Shown piece by piece: positions 34,643-43,626 of a DNA stretch of 64,000 nucleotides; within the stretch, counting starts at the first letter, position 1, and every line of letters starts with the position of its first letter. Position numbers and translations under genes: made by a program. Origin of the DNA: G963665545 sp963665545 (GTDB taxonomy: Bacteria > Pseudomonadota > Gammaproteobacteria > Xanthomonadales > SZUA-36); the NCBI GenBank assembly GCA_963665545.2, contig CAXXKZ010000007.1, forward strand, positions 248,001-312,000, in the 5' to 3' direction. Under the pieces are notes generated by a model. The model saw nothing but the letters and a program-made list of their open reading frames with translations. It did no database searches and had not been told where the DNA came from.

Positions 34643-36091
34643 GTGAAATCAATTTCCGCGTGTTATCCGGACATCCGTCCGCCTGCCAATCCACCCATTT
34701 ATTCCGGAAGACTCGCAACAGCACTCGTTGCCTTGGCCTGCCTGCTCGCCGGCTGCAGCGAACCTGCTCAGGAGGCAGCGGCTGAGGCTGTTTTCGCCCC
34801 TAAACTCGACGCCTATCTTGCTGAGGTCATGGAGCGTCTTGAAATCACCGGGCTGGCCGTCGCGGTAACACAGGGTGGCAAGCAGGTGTACACAAGTGCC
34901 CTTGGCGTCCGCAACCTGGATACCCGCGAGCCCATGAAGCCTGAATACATCTTCCACATGGCGTCCGTCTCCAAGCCGTTCGTGGCGACCGCGGTGGTGC
35001 AACTGGTGGAGCAGGGAAAGATCGACCTCGATGAGTCTCCCGTAGCCTACCTGCCATATTTCCGGCTGGACGACCCGCGCTACAGGGACATCACCATCCG
35101 GCAGATGCTGAACCACACCTCCGGGATGCCGGATGTCGAAGACTACGAGTGGGAACAACCGCAGTACGACGAGGGCGCCGCCGAACGTTACGTGCGCAGC
35201 CTGGAAGGCGAGAAGATGATCGCGGCCCCCGGCGAGACATGGCGTTACAGCAACGTGGCCTTCGACACGCTGGGCGACGTGATCGCCAAGGTCTCCGGCC
35301 AGTCGTTCGAAGACTACGTTAAGGACCACATTCTCGACCCGCTGGGGATGACCGAAAGCTCCTTCCTGATAAAAGAGATCAAGCAATCTCTGCGCACTAC
35401 CCCCCACGTGTGGAAGCGCAAGCCGGTAGTGAGCGAGGTCTACCCCTACAATCGACGTCACGCACCGAGTTCCACGCTCAATTCCAGCGTGGTGGAAATG
35501 ACCCGGTGGGCGCTTGCCAACCTCAACCGTGGCGAGTTGAACGGTGTGCGTATCCTGGAAAAAAAGAGCTACGATCAGCTGTGGACACGGTCCGCCGATG
35601 TCGATGAGACGGAGCAGGTAGGTCTGAGCTGGTTCATCGGCAATCATCGCGGCCTGGAAACGATCGGCCACGGGGGCGGCGACACCGGTTACCGCAGTGC
35701 ATTTGTGCTGGTGCCGGAGAAAGACCTGGGCGTGGTTATCGCTTCCAACTATATGCTCACTCCGACGGCCGATATCCGGGACGGCGTGCTTGATATCGCG
35801 TTGGGTTATGAGCCTGAACTGCCCAAACGCCTGGCCGCGATGGCGTTTGCGAAAACCTATTTTGAGGATGGGCTGGAGGCCGCCAAGGCCCGCTATCGCG
35901 AACTCCAGGCAACAGCCGCAGACGAGTACGCCTTCGATCCCGGCCAACTCGGCTTTCTTGCCTACTCCTTTATGCAGGATGGCCTGGCCGATGCGGCCAT
36001 CGATGTGCTGCGATTCACCGTTGAGCTTTACCCCGAAGCGCTCCAAATGTCCGACTATCTCGCAGAGCTCGAAGAAATGGGGTCAGAGTAA
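34643..36091 (+). CDS. Serine hydrolase, beta-lactamase class C family, lipoprotein
   Basis: 482 residues from GTG 34643, chosen because GAGG lies 8 nt upstream; a TTG at 34601 is the other option. A lipobox (LAGC) follows a hydrophobic stretch. Catalytic motifs: SVSKPF (SxxK), YSNVAFD (YxN) and GHGGGDTGY (HxG). A TPR-like helical C-terminal part follows the hydrolase domain. The last residues EMGSE and the TAA come from REP copy 4, exactly as in the MBL-fold gene at 33010. D-aminopeptidase, esterase or carboxypeptidase activity are possible. Confidence 0.86.
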   Translation: MKSISACYPDIRPPANPPIYSGRLATALVALACLLAGCSEPAQEAAAEAVFAPKLDAYLAEVMERLEITGLAVAVTQGGKQVYTSALGVRNLDTREPMKPEYIFHMASVSKPFVATAVVQLVEQGKIDLDESPVAYLPYFRLDDPRYRDITIRQMLNHTSGMPDVEDYEWEQPQYDEGAAERYVRSLEGEKMIAAPGETWRYSNVAFDTLGDVIAKVSGQSFEDYVKDHILDPLGMTESSFLIKEIKQSLRTTPHVWKRKPVVSEVYPYNRRHAPSSTLNSSVVEMTRWALANLNRGELNGVRILEKKSYDQLWTRSADVDETEQVGLSWFIGNHRGLETIGHGGGDTGYRSAFVLVPEKDLGVVIASNYMLTPTADIRDGVLDIALGYEPELPKRLAAMAFAKTYFEDGLEAAKARYRELQATAADEYAFDPGQLGFLAYSFMQDGLADAAIDVLRFTVELYPEALQMSDYLAELEEMGSE

Positions 36092-36132
36092 AGTGCCAGA
36101 GTAAATCTACTCTGGCACTTTACTCTGACCCC
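36079..36132. repeat. REP palindrome, copy 4 (encodes a stop codon)
   Basis: A perfect 25-bp inverted repeat (36079-36103 / 36108-36132), loop AATC. The left arm covers the last codons (GSE) and TAA of the serine hydrolase gene. Confidence 0.95.
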
Positions 36133-36226
36133 CCTACTTCCTCGCTCCTTCAAGGGCTGGCGGGTCCGGAATTGCGGCGAATATCCGTCTTCATTGGTAG
36201 TGGCACTCACAGCAGAGGCAGATATC

Positions 36227-37957
36227 ATGATCCAGCGGATTGGGCGAATCATCGTCGTCGCGACATTTGCAATTTCGACCCTAAGCGCCGAGGCCAGGAC
36301 TGTGCGCATGTTCGACACCCGCGTGCCGATGCGCGACGGGGTCGAGTTGTCGGCCGACATTCGGCTGCCGAACGACACTGACCGGCACCCCGCCCTCCTG
36401 ATCCGCACGCCCTACATCAATTCGTTGAATCCCGCCCCGAGCATCGACATCATGGCCGCGCTCAATCGTTACGTCGAGGCCGGCTACGCGCTGATCTACC
36501 AGGACGTTCGCGGCCGTGGCGATTCCGACGGTGAGTTCGACTTCTACCATAACGAAGCAGCTGACGGCTTTGACACCATCGAGTGGATCGCGCGGCAGCC
36601 CTGGTCGAACGGGGATGTCTGCATGCTGGGGGTGTCCTACCTCGGCGCGGTCCAGTGGCTGGCAGCGAAAGAGCAGCCACCGCACCTCAAATGCATCGTC
36701 CCCACCGCGCCCTCGGGGCAGTACTTTGTCGAGATCCCCTACTCTGGTGGCGCCTGGAACATGGCCTGGACCCTGTCGTGGATCAACGGCACTTCGGGGC
36801 GCTCTGCGCAGGGTGCGCTATTGACCGATATCGACATGGAAGCGGTCTACCAGCATCGTCCGCTGATCACGATGGACGAATTCATGGGCCGCAAAATGCC
36901 GCTGTATCAGAAGTTCATCAGCCACCCTACGGAAGATGAGTATTGGCAGGAGATCACCCTGGGTCGCGCCGACTTCGAGAATATCAAGCTGCCGGTGATG
37001 ACAGTGACCGGCTGGTTCGACGGCGATCAGCCGGGCGCCCTGTATTACTGGCGCATGGCCAACCGATTCTCGACCGTCAAAGACAAGCATTACCTCGTGA
37101 TTGGCCCCTGGAACCATGTGCAGACCTTCCTCGGTGGCGCGCCCACCATCGGAGAATTCCACCCCGGGCCGGCGTCGGTGCTGGACAACGTCGATGAGCA
37201 CCTGGAGTTCTACGCGCACTTCCTGACCGGAACCGCGCAGTCTTACGACCAACCCCGGGTGCGCACATTCCTTACCGGGGTCAATGAATGGCGAAGCTAT
37301 GACGATTACCCGCCCCCCGAGATGCAACAGAAAAAGCTGTACCTGGGTAGCGGTGGGCGGGCCAATTCCCTGTTCGGCGACGGCGGGTTGGACTGGTCGG
37401 CGCCGGGCGCACAACCAACAGACAGCTATACCTTCGATCCCAAGCGGCCCGTTCCCGCCATCCAGACGCCCGCTTCCGACCTGCGCCCCAATGAGCGCCG
37501 CGACGACGTGCTCGTATACACCACCGAGACACTGCGCGAGCCGGTGGAAATCCTCGGCCAGGTCTGGGTGGAGCTGTATGCCGCCAGCGATGCCCGCGAT
37601 ACCGATTTCGTAGTCAACCTGGTGGATGTATTCCCCGACGGCCGCGCAGTCAGGCTCGGCCCTGTGACCGGCATTGTCCGCGCCCGCTACCGCCTGGGCA
37701 TGGGCCGGGAAGAGTTGTTGTTGCCAGGCTCAGTCGAGCGCTACCGGATCGATTTGCACGACATCGGCCACCGCTTCCTGGCCGGCCACAAGATCCGCTT
37801 GGAGGTAACCAGCAGTTGGTACCCGGCCTACAACCCGAATCAGAACACCGGTAACCCGGTGGCGACCGACACCGAATGGCGGGTGGCAGAACAGACCATC
37901 TACCATGACGGCGAGTTTCCGTCCGCGGTCATCCTGCCCGTGATGCCGCTGGACTGA
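36227..37957 (+). CDS. CocE/NonD-family hydrolase, exported
   Basis: 576 residues from ATG 36227 (GAGG upstream). Signal peptide ends near LSAEA. The alpha/beta-hydrolase core shows PMRDGVELSADIRLP, YQDVRGRGDSDGEF, nucleophile Ser in MLGVSYLGAVQW, then YWRMANRF and LVIGPWNH (His). The C-terminal jelly-roll is complete (FLAGHKIRLEVTSSWYPAYNPN). The family includes cocaine esterase, glutaryl-7-ACA acylase and X-Pro dipeptidyl peptidases. An inactive paralogous fragment lies at 25558-26269. Confidence 0.88.
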   Translation: MIQRIGRIIVVATFAISTLSAEARTVRMFDTRVPMRDGVELSADIRLPNDTDRHPALLIRTPYINSLNPAPSIDIMAALNRYVEAGYALIYQDVRGRGDSDGEFDFYHNEAADGFDTIEWIARQPWSNGDVCMLGVSYLGAVQWLAAKEQPPHLKCIVPTAPSGQYFVEIPYSGGAWNMAWTLSWINGTSGRSAQGALLTDIDMEAVYQHRPLITMDEFMGRKMPLYQKFISHPTEDEYWQEITLGRADFENIKLPVMTVTGWFDGDQPGALYYWRMANRFSTVKDKHYLVIGPWNHVQTFLGGAPTIGEFHPGPASVLDNVDEHLEFYAHFLTGTAQSYDQPRVRTFLTGVNEWRSYDDYPPPEMQQKKLYLGSGGRANSLFGDGGLDWSAPGAQPTDSYTFDPKRPVPAIQTPASDLRPNERRDDVLVYTTETLREPVEILGQVWVELYAASDARDTDFVVNLVDVFPDGRAVRLGPVTGIVRARYRLGMGREELLLPGSVERYRIDLHDIGHRFLAGHKIRLEVTSSWYPAYNPNQNTGNPVATDTEWRVAEQTIYHDGEFPSAVILPVMPLD

Positions 37958-38019
37958 GGGCTGGGAGGACGACCCCCCACAACTTGATGTATATTCGGGT
38001 TTTGCGCCAAGGCGCCTAT

Positions 38020-38457
38020 ATGTCCGCCAGCAAATTTGAATTCAATCTGAGTAATCATCGAGCGGACTTCCCCAGCCTGTTGCAAGCAGCGGATGACTGG
38101 GCAAGGTCGGTCCTGTTGCCGCAGCCCGCAAAGAACGGGCTGGCTATCGTGCTTAACGAGATTGTGGGCAACATTATCAGTTATGGTAGATGGCCCAAGG
38201 AAACAGTGTCATACGATATCAGCGTGAAGGTGACGTGGGTGGGCGACAGCCTCAGCATCCAGATCAGGGATGCATCAAAGGCCTTCGACCCACTTTCGGT
38301 AGCCCCGCCTGAGCTGGACTCCAGTCTTGAAGACCGGACAATTGGCGGATTGGGGATTCACATCGTGCGGCAGATCATGGACCATTTTGAATATCGCAGA
38401 GAGTCGGGTGAAAATGTTCTGACCATGACCCTCTACACCAGCCACTCAGGCACCTGA
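38020..38457 (+). CDS. RsbW-like anti-sigma serine kinase (HATPase)
   Basis: 145 residues from ATG 38020 (an upstream start at 37984 is less likely). GHKL ATP-binding motifs are present: N-box LNEIVGNIISYG, G1-like QIRDASKAFDP, and GGLGIHIVRQIMDHF (G2). RsbW/SpoIIAB kinases bind a sigma factor or other target and phosphorylate a STAS antagonist, which is the next gene, 14 nt downstream. With the SpoIIE-type phosphatase opposite, a full partner-switching set is present. Confidence 0.88.
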   Translation: MSASKFEFNLSNHRADFPSLLQAADDWARSVLLPQPAKNGLAIVLNEIVGNIISYGRWPKETVSYDISVKVTWVGDSLSIQIRDASKAFDPLSVAPPELDSSLEDRTIGGLGIHIVRQIMDHFEYRRESGENVLTMTLYTSHSGT

Positions 38458-38471
38458 CAGAGACGGATGAA

Positions 38472-38807
38472 ATGCAGCTAAATTTTGAAGATGATGGACA
38501 GACGCTCATTGCGAAGATTGAAGGACGTCTGGATACGATAACCGCGCCTGAGGCCGAAACTCAGTTGATGGAGCAAATTGAAGCGGGCCGGCAGTCAGTG
38601 GTAGTCGATATGGCAGAGACCGAATATGTCTCCAGCTCCGGTCTGCGCGTGCTACTGAAGGCTGCCAAACGCCTGCAGCGCGATCAAGGTGCCTATGCGC
38701 TGTGCGCGGCGAATCAACAGGTGCTGGAGGTACTGGAAATCAGCGGTTTTCTCACTATCCTAAAGCACTTCCCGACACGTGAAGAAGCCGTGGGATTTGT
38801 CCGTTGA
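38472..38807 (+). CDS. STAS-domain anti-sigma factor antagonist
   Basis: A 111-residue STAS protein (SpoIIAA/RsbV-like). The phosphorylation loop is intact: DMAETEYVSSSGLRVLLKAAK, with Ser in SSSGLR as the kinase site. When dephosphorylated it should sequester the RsbW-like kinase. Ends at 38807, converging on the phosphatase gene across a dispersed repeat. Confidence 0.88.
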   Translation: MQLNFEDDGQTLIAKIEGRLDTITAPEAETQLMEQIEAGRQSVVVDMAETEYVSSSGLRVLLKAAKRLQRDQGAYALCAANQQVLEVLEISGFLTILKHFPTREEAVGFVR

Positions 38808-38818
38808 TCGCAGGCAAC

Positions 38819-38883
38819 CCGGGAGTCTCGCTTCGCTCGTTCACCCAGCCGGGGTCTGCAGGTCGCCTGCGGCTCCTCTGACC
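38819..38883. repeat. Dispersed repeat (GAGTCTCGCTTC...GGCTCCT)
   Basis: 65 bp with ends GAGTCTCGCTTC and GGTCGCCTGCGGCTCCT and a central CACCCAGCCGGGG, shared with 28811-28952. GGAG...CTCC end symmetry suggests a folded RNA or a small non-autonomous element. It fills the space between the convergent STAS and phosphatase genes. Confidence 0.75.
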
Positions 38884-38888
38884 GCAGT

Positions 38889-40480
38889 TTATTGGCCCGA
38901 CACAGGCCCCTGACTGCACTGAATGGCCATCATCGTTATGTCATCGGCCTGCGGCTGGTCGAGCGAAAAGCGTTGCAGATCTCTCAACGTGCCGTGCAGA
39001 ACCTCTGAGGGCGCGGCGCCAGCGTGCCTACTCAACACTGAGACCAGGCGCTCCTCGGCGTAAAGCTGTCCTTTTGCATTGATTGCCTCTGTAACACCGT
39101 CTGTAAACATAAAGAGCATTTCACCGGCGCCAAAACTCGTCGTCGAATCACTGAACCGGGCCTCATCCATGGCGCCCAATGCGATGCCCTGCTCACACTC
39201 GAGTGCGCGGACACCGTTTTCGGCCGAAACCAGGTAGGGTGCGTTGTGGCCGGCCGAACAATAGACCAGTTGCCGCGAGTGTAAATCCAGTACCCCGCAA
39301 AAAACAGTCACAAACATGCAGTCGTCGTTGTCGCTGCTCAGCTCGGAGTTGACCGCCTCAAGTACTTCGCTGGGCCGATCGTGATGGGCGGCTTTGGCCC
39401 GGATCAAGGCGCAGGTCATCGACATGAACAGGGCGGCCGGAACGCCTTTGCCCGACACGTCACCAATAAGGAAAAACAGCCTTTCCCGGCCTTTTTGCTG
39501 GCCTTGCTTCTGGTTTGAGGACTGTGAATCTTCGACGTTGGCATGGCCGAGGAAGAAACAGTCGAACAGGTCACCTCCCATTTCCTTTGCTGGCCGAATC
39601 AGCGCCTCGATCCGGGTGGATTCATGCAAGCCGTCGAGGCGTGCAACATCAGGCAGCATGTGCATCTGGATTTTCTGCGCCACCGCGAGTTCAGCGCTGA
39701 TGCGTTGCTGCTCGGCAACGCTTTCCGCCAGCTTGCGCACCGACTCGCTAAGGGCCTCTTCCATATAAACGAACGACCTGGCCAGTGCGCCAATTTCGTC
39801 GTGGGAATGGCTGGCGACGGACTCGATTGCAGTATGCAGGCTGCCAATCTTCTCGATATCGGTGCCGGCAAGATTTTTGGCGTGATCCGACAACTGCAAC
39901 AGTGGTTGGGAAATCCGATTGATCAGGAAGTAGCAGATGCCTACGCTAACCAGCAACAGCAACAACATAAGCCCCTGTTGTTGCAGGATAATTGACCAGA
40001 TCTGGGTTCGAATTACGCCCATGTCCATACCCACAATAACAGTGCCCGCAACGCCTCCAAGTATGGGTGCAATGATGTTGATCTGCCCCGCCGATTGCAG
40101 CACCCTCGGGGTCGCACCGGCCTCGCCTGCGCCGTTCTGGACGGTTGTGGAATTGGTGATGATATCTCTGACACTCTTGGGCACTGCCGGTACGAAGGTA
40201 TGGGCCACGATCTTGCTGTGCTGGTTTGCAACCGCGATATAAGACACACCATCGATTTGCAGGTAGTTGTCGATCATCGATTGCAGTCGGACCGGGTTTT
40301 CCGCCAGCAGCGGCTGGATCCCGGCATCAGCGATGATGCCTGCAACCGACTGGCCCTTGACCGTGAATTCCTTACTCACACTTCGGTAAATGTTCCAGCC
40401 CGACAGCGCAGACATGGCAACGGAGATCACGACAAACAGCGAGATGACGATCAGCAGGGTTTTTTGAACAGTTTGGACAT
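38889..40480 (-). CDS. SpoIIE-type PP2C phosphatase with HAMP domain
   Basis: A membrane phosphatase: transmembrane helix 1, periplasmic sensor (about 170 residues), transmembrane helix 2 (LMLLLLLVSVGICYFLI), HAMP (ISQPLLQLSDHAKNL), coiled coil, and a PP2C/SpoIIE domain (AKEMGGDLFD, IGDVSGKGVPAALFM, AGHNAPYL, DDITMM). It should dephosphorylate the neighbouring STAS protein. The natural start is ATG 40480, overlapping the upstream stop as TGATG and reading MSKLFKK, but the tract there has six A (40460-40465, minus); seven would be needed to join the main frame. Otherwise the frame is open from upstream without a good start. Confidence 0.83.
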
Positions 40481-41790
40481 CAGGGAGTGTCCCGTAACCA
40501 CTCGGACCAGTCGTCCAACGAAACATACCGTCCATTTTCGATGCGGTTAAAGTAGACGCGTTCAAGCCCCTGATTGTCGTCGGGTCCAAACCTGACCTGC
40601 TCGCCGATGCCCAGATCGTAGTCGGCCATGGCAGACATGACCGGCCTGAAATTAGCACGATCAATGTTCTGGCCCATGCGCTGCAAGACTTCCACCATCA
40701 CTTTGGCATTGAGGAATCCCTCCAAGCTCACAAAGCTTAGCCGCGCGGACGGCCTGGCCTGCATCAGTTCGCGATATTCGCGCACTGCCGGCAGATGGTC
40801 TTCCCGGTAATTGGGCACCACTTCTGAATTAACCAGGCGGCTGGTGTAATCGGTGCCGCCGGAGCCAAGCTGTTGCAGCAACAAGGCCAGCAGGCTTTCA
40901 CTGTCAACGAAGGACACATTTGCGATCGGCACCTGCCAGGCGGAATCGCGAGCATCGCGAATAAACCCGGCCGCGGCGGCATACGATGCGATGGATATGA
41001 CCGCGTCCGGCTCCGCTTGCCTCAGAATCCCGACCTGGGCCGAGTAACTGGCTTCAAACGAACCACCCCGCCGATACGTAGCCTCGACCACGATTTCCAG
41101 GTCGTGGACAAGCAACGCTCTGCGCACACCCTCCCACCCGCTTCGTCCATAGGCGTCGGCCTGATAAAACAGGGCGATGCGGCGGCGGCCGACGGCAACG
41201 AAGCGATCGACAAGGCCGCGCGTCTCATGCCGGTAGGACGGGCGCAGGTTGTAGGCGAACTCCTTATACGGCAGCCGGCGTTGGGGCTCGGCGCCGGTAA
41301 AGGGGAAAAACAGCAGCAAGTTTTGATCCCTGAACAGGCTTAAAACCGGCAGTACTCGAGTGACCGTCGGGGTGCCGACATAGGCGATGAGCGCAAGCGC
41401 CTGGTCCTGCTGGATCAGTTTCAGTGTATTGCGGATTGCGGGTTCCGGTTCATAGCCGTCGTCATAGGTTTTCAGCACAATGTTCCGACCCGCCACGCCA
41501 CCGTTGTCATTGATGTGGTCAAACCAGGCCGCCATACCCTGTTCTAATTGGGCGCCGAGATTTGACGAACTGCCACTGAACGCGCCGGACATGCCAAGAA
41601 CGACATTCTCGTCTTTGGCTTCACTGGCTTCACTGGCTTCACCGGCAGCCACGGTCAAAAACACGCACAACGCCACGGCGTCAACGACGGAGCGCCGGAA
41701 GTACCCTTTTGAAGCCCTGCTAATGCAGTCCCCCAGCCGTTTGAGCGCGTTGCGGCGCTGCGATGACCATGCTGACAAAATCAAGTCCAT
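40480..41790 (-). CDS. LivJ-type periplasmic substrate-binding protein
   Basis: A 436-residue Peripla_BP_6 protein: VLGMSGAFSGSSSNLGAQLEQGM, TYDDGYEPEPAIRNTLKLI, YVGTPTVTRVLPVL, ALFYQADAYGRSGW and so on, as in branched-chain amino-acid or amide/urea binding proteins. A hydrophobic export signal lies near residues 35-50 with a short SEASEA repeat after it. The start is uncertain because it overlaps the NCS2 gene end by 71 nt. No LivHMGF transport genes are nearby; next to a phosphatase with a periplasmic sensor it may serve signalling rather than transport. Confidence 0.82.
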   Translation of the reverse strand: MDLILSAWSSQRRNALKRLGDCISRASKGYFRRSVVDAVALCVFLTVAAGEASEASEAKDENVVLGMSGAFSGSSSNLGAQLEQGMAAWFDHINDNGGVAGRNIVLKTYDDGYEPEPAIRNTLKLIQQDQALALIAYVGTPTVTRVLPVLSLFRDQNLLLFFPFTGAEPQRRLPYKEFAYNLRPSYRHETRGLVDRFVAVGRRRIALFYQADAYGRSGWEGVRRALLVHDLEIVVEATYRRGGSFEASYSAQVGILRQAEPDAVISIASYAAAAGFIRDARDSAWQVPIANVSFVDSESLLALLLQQLGSGGTDYTSRLVNSEVVPNYREDHLPAVREYRELMQARPSARLSFVSLEGFLNAKVMVEVLQRMGQNIDRANFRPVMSAMADYDLGIGEQVRFGPDDNQGLERVYFNRIENGRYVSLDDWSEWLRDTP

Positions 41791-43490
41791 GGTATTGGAA
41801 GTGGGTCAGGCTTTGCGTGACCAGCCCCAGAATCTGGAACGGCAATTGTCCCTCAGACGGTTCGACCGACTTGCGCGCAGACTTGACCAGGTTCTCGAGA
41901 TTCAAATCCACCGAGGCCACGGCGATGTCCATTTCTACCGCCCCGTGTGAAGTCCTGAGTTCAAATCGGAGGCTGTCGGAATTCCTGTCGTCGGCCTGGC
42001 TTCTGATATCCATCAGGCCAAGCATGGCCTCCTCAGCCGCCAACTGCAGTTTGTACGTCATTTGCTCATCCCAACGCCTGGCTCTGCAAAAATCGGCGAT
42101 AAATTCCTGAACTTCGGTGACCGCCTCAGTCGCAAGGTGCGTGTTCAGCGTCTTTTTACGGCCTTTGCGCAGGCCGAGAAACGCAACCAGAATCAGGGTC
42201 ACCATGGTGCCGGAGGTCATGCCGTTGCTGAGAATGGGTGACAGCCAATCGGGGATGCTGGCGTTGAAGATCGCTTGTTGCTGAAAGCCCGCGCCAAGCC
42301 AGAAACCCATCCCAACAATAAAGCCCTTCTCGTAACTAAGGCCGTCGGCGGCCACCATGCGGATGCCGTGCATGAACAACAGCAGTATCAGCACCAACAG
42401 GTAACTGCCCACGACCGGCTCCGGTAGGGCCAGAATGGACGCCGCCAACTTGGGGAAAAACGCCAGCAAGACCATGAAGAGACCGCAGAGCAAGCCCACC
42501 CGGCGCGAAGCCACGCCAGTCATGTCGACCACTGAAATACTGGTCGAATAGGTGGTGTTGGGCATCGTTCCGGCGCAGCCGGAGAGTAAATTACCCAGCC
42601 CGTCGGCGTACAGGGCACCTTGCACCACCCGGTAGTCAGTCGGCTTCTCCGTGCGGTTTGAAATCCGCTGGACCGCAATGCAGTCCCCGTATGTTTCGAT
42701 GGCGCCGACCACAGTCACAATTAAAAAAGCCGGCAGCAGCACCCAGAAATTCTGGTTGAACGACAGGTCGAAGCCGGTCCAGGACAGATCGGGTAAGCCC
42801 ACCCAGGCTGCTTCGCGGATGCTGGTGGTATCGAGCTGGCCAAACAGCCAACTGACGAGGGTGCCCACCAGGATGCCAACGACGGGCGCCCACAGGCGCC
42901 AGCCTTTGGAACCGAAAAATGACAGCGCAAGGATGCCTGCCAAGCGTCGCAAATGCGACCAGGGGCGAATACAGCGCGTTCTCTCCCGGGGCGGCAGCGG
43001 GAAAGTGTCTGAACGCAATTGGCATGACGGTCACCGCCAGCAGCATGATGGTGGTGCCACCGACCAGCGGTGTGATGATTCTGCGTAGCACGCTGAGGCG
43101 TTCGGCCAGCAGGAACTGAATTAGGGAAGATGCCACGATCAGCGTCATGAGCAGTTTCATGCCGCCGAGTTGAAGGGCCGTAATGCCCACCGCGATAAAG
43201 GCGCCCGAGGTTCCCATCAACAGGATATATCCGGCGCCGAACCGCCATACCCGACGGGCCTGCAACATCGTGATCACGCCGCTGATAATCAGTGCATAGA
43301 AAATGACGCTGCCCTCGATGGTGCTGGGCATCCCCGCGCCTCGCAACACAATGGCAGGCGTCAACACGATGCCAGCGACAATCAGCAACACGGTTTGCGC
43401 AGCCAACAGGGTCGAAAGTCCGAATGGCGGATTCTCATCTACGCTGTAGCGGAGGTTATGGTTTACAGGTTCTGTGGTTTCTTCAGGCAT
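41720..43490 (-). pseudogene. NCS2-type permease fused to an RsbW-like domain, frameshifted
   Basis: An NCS2/nucleobase-cation symporter-like permease with about 12 transmembrane segments (LLIVAGIVLTPAIVL, YGDCIAVQRISNR, GCAGTMPNTTYSTSI, GFWLGAGFQQQ). After the last helix (LILVAFLGLRKGRKK) comes about 130 residues with the RsbW/GHKL outline: FIADFCRARRWDEQMTYKLQLAAEEAML, VASVDLNLENL and ILGLVTQSLTHFQYH; N-box Asn and Gly boxes are not conserved. One extra base near 42943 (minus-strand CTTGG) splits the frame inside the permease; deleting one G gives FATLAGILALSFFG. Mutation or base-calling error. Confidence 0.75.
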
Positions 43491-43626
43491 TCCAAATCGT
43501 CCTATGAAAACAACGGTGGATTCGACCGACCATCGGCCTGCCCACCCATATACTCATGGTGACGCTGTTGTGCAATAGTGGTTGCAATTGTACTAAATAA
43601 TGTAGTTTCCACTGCGCGGAGAAGAA

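Noticed and set aside
34649..36046. A 465-codon open frame on the minus strand opposite the serine hydrolase
   Set aside because: It mirrors a gene with complete SxxK, YxN and HxG motifs; its own translation is His/Arg-rich without any domain.
38472..38807. Classic sigma-B type general stress operon
   Set aside because: No sigma factor gene accompanies the kinase, antagonist and phosphatase; the linked genes are transporters.
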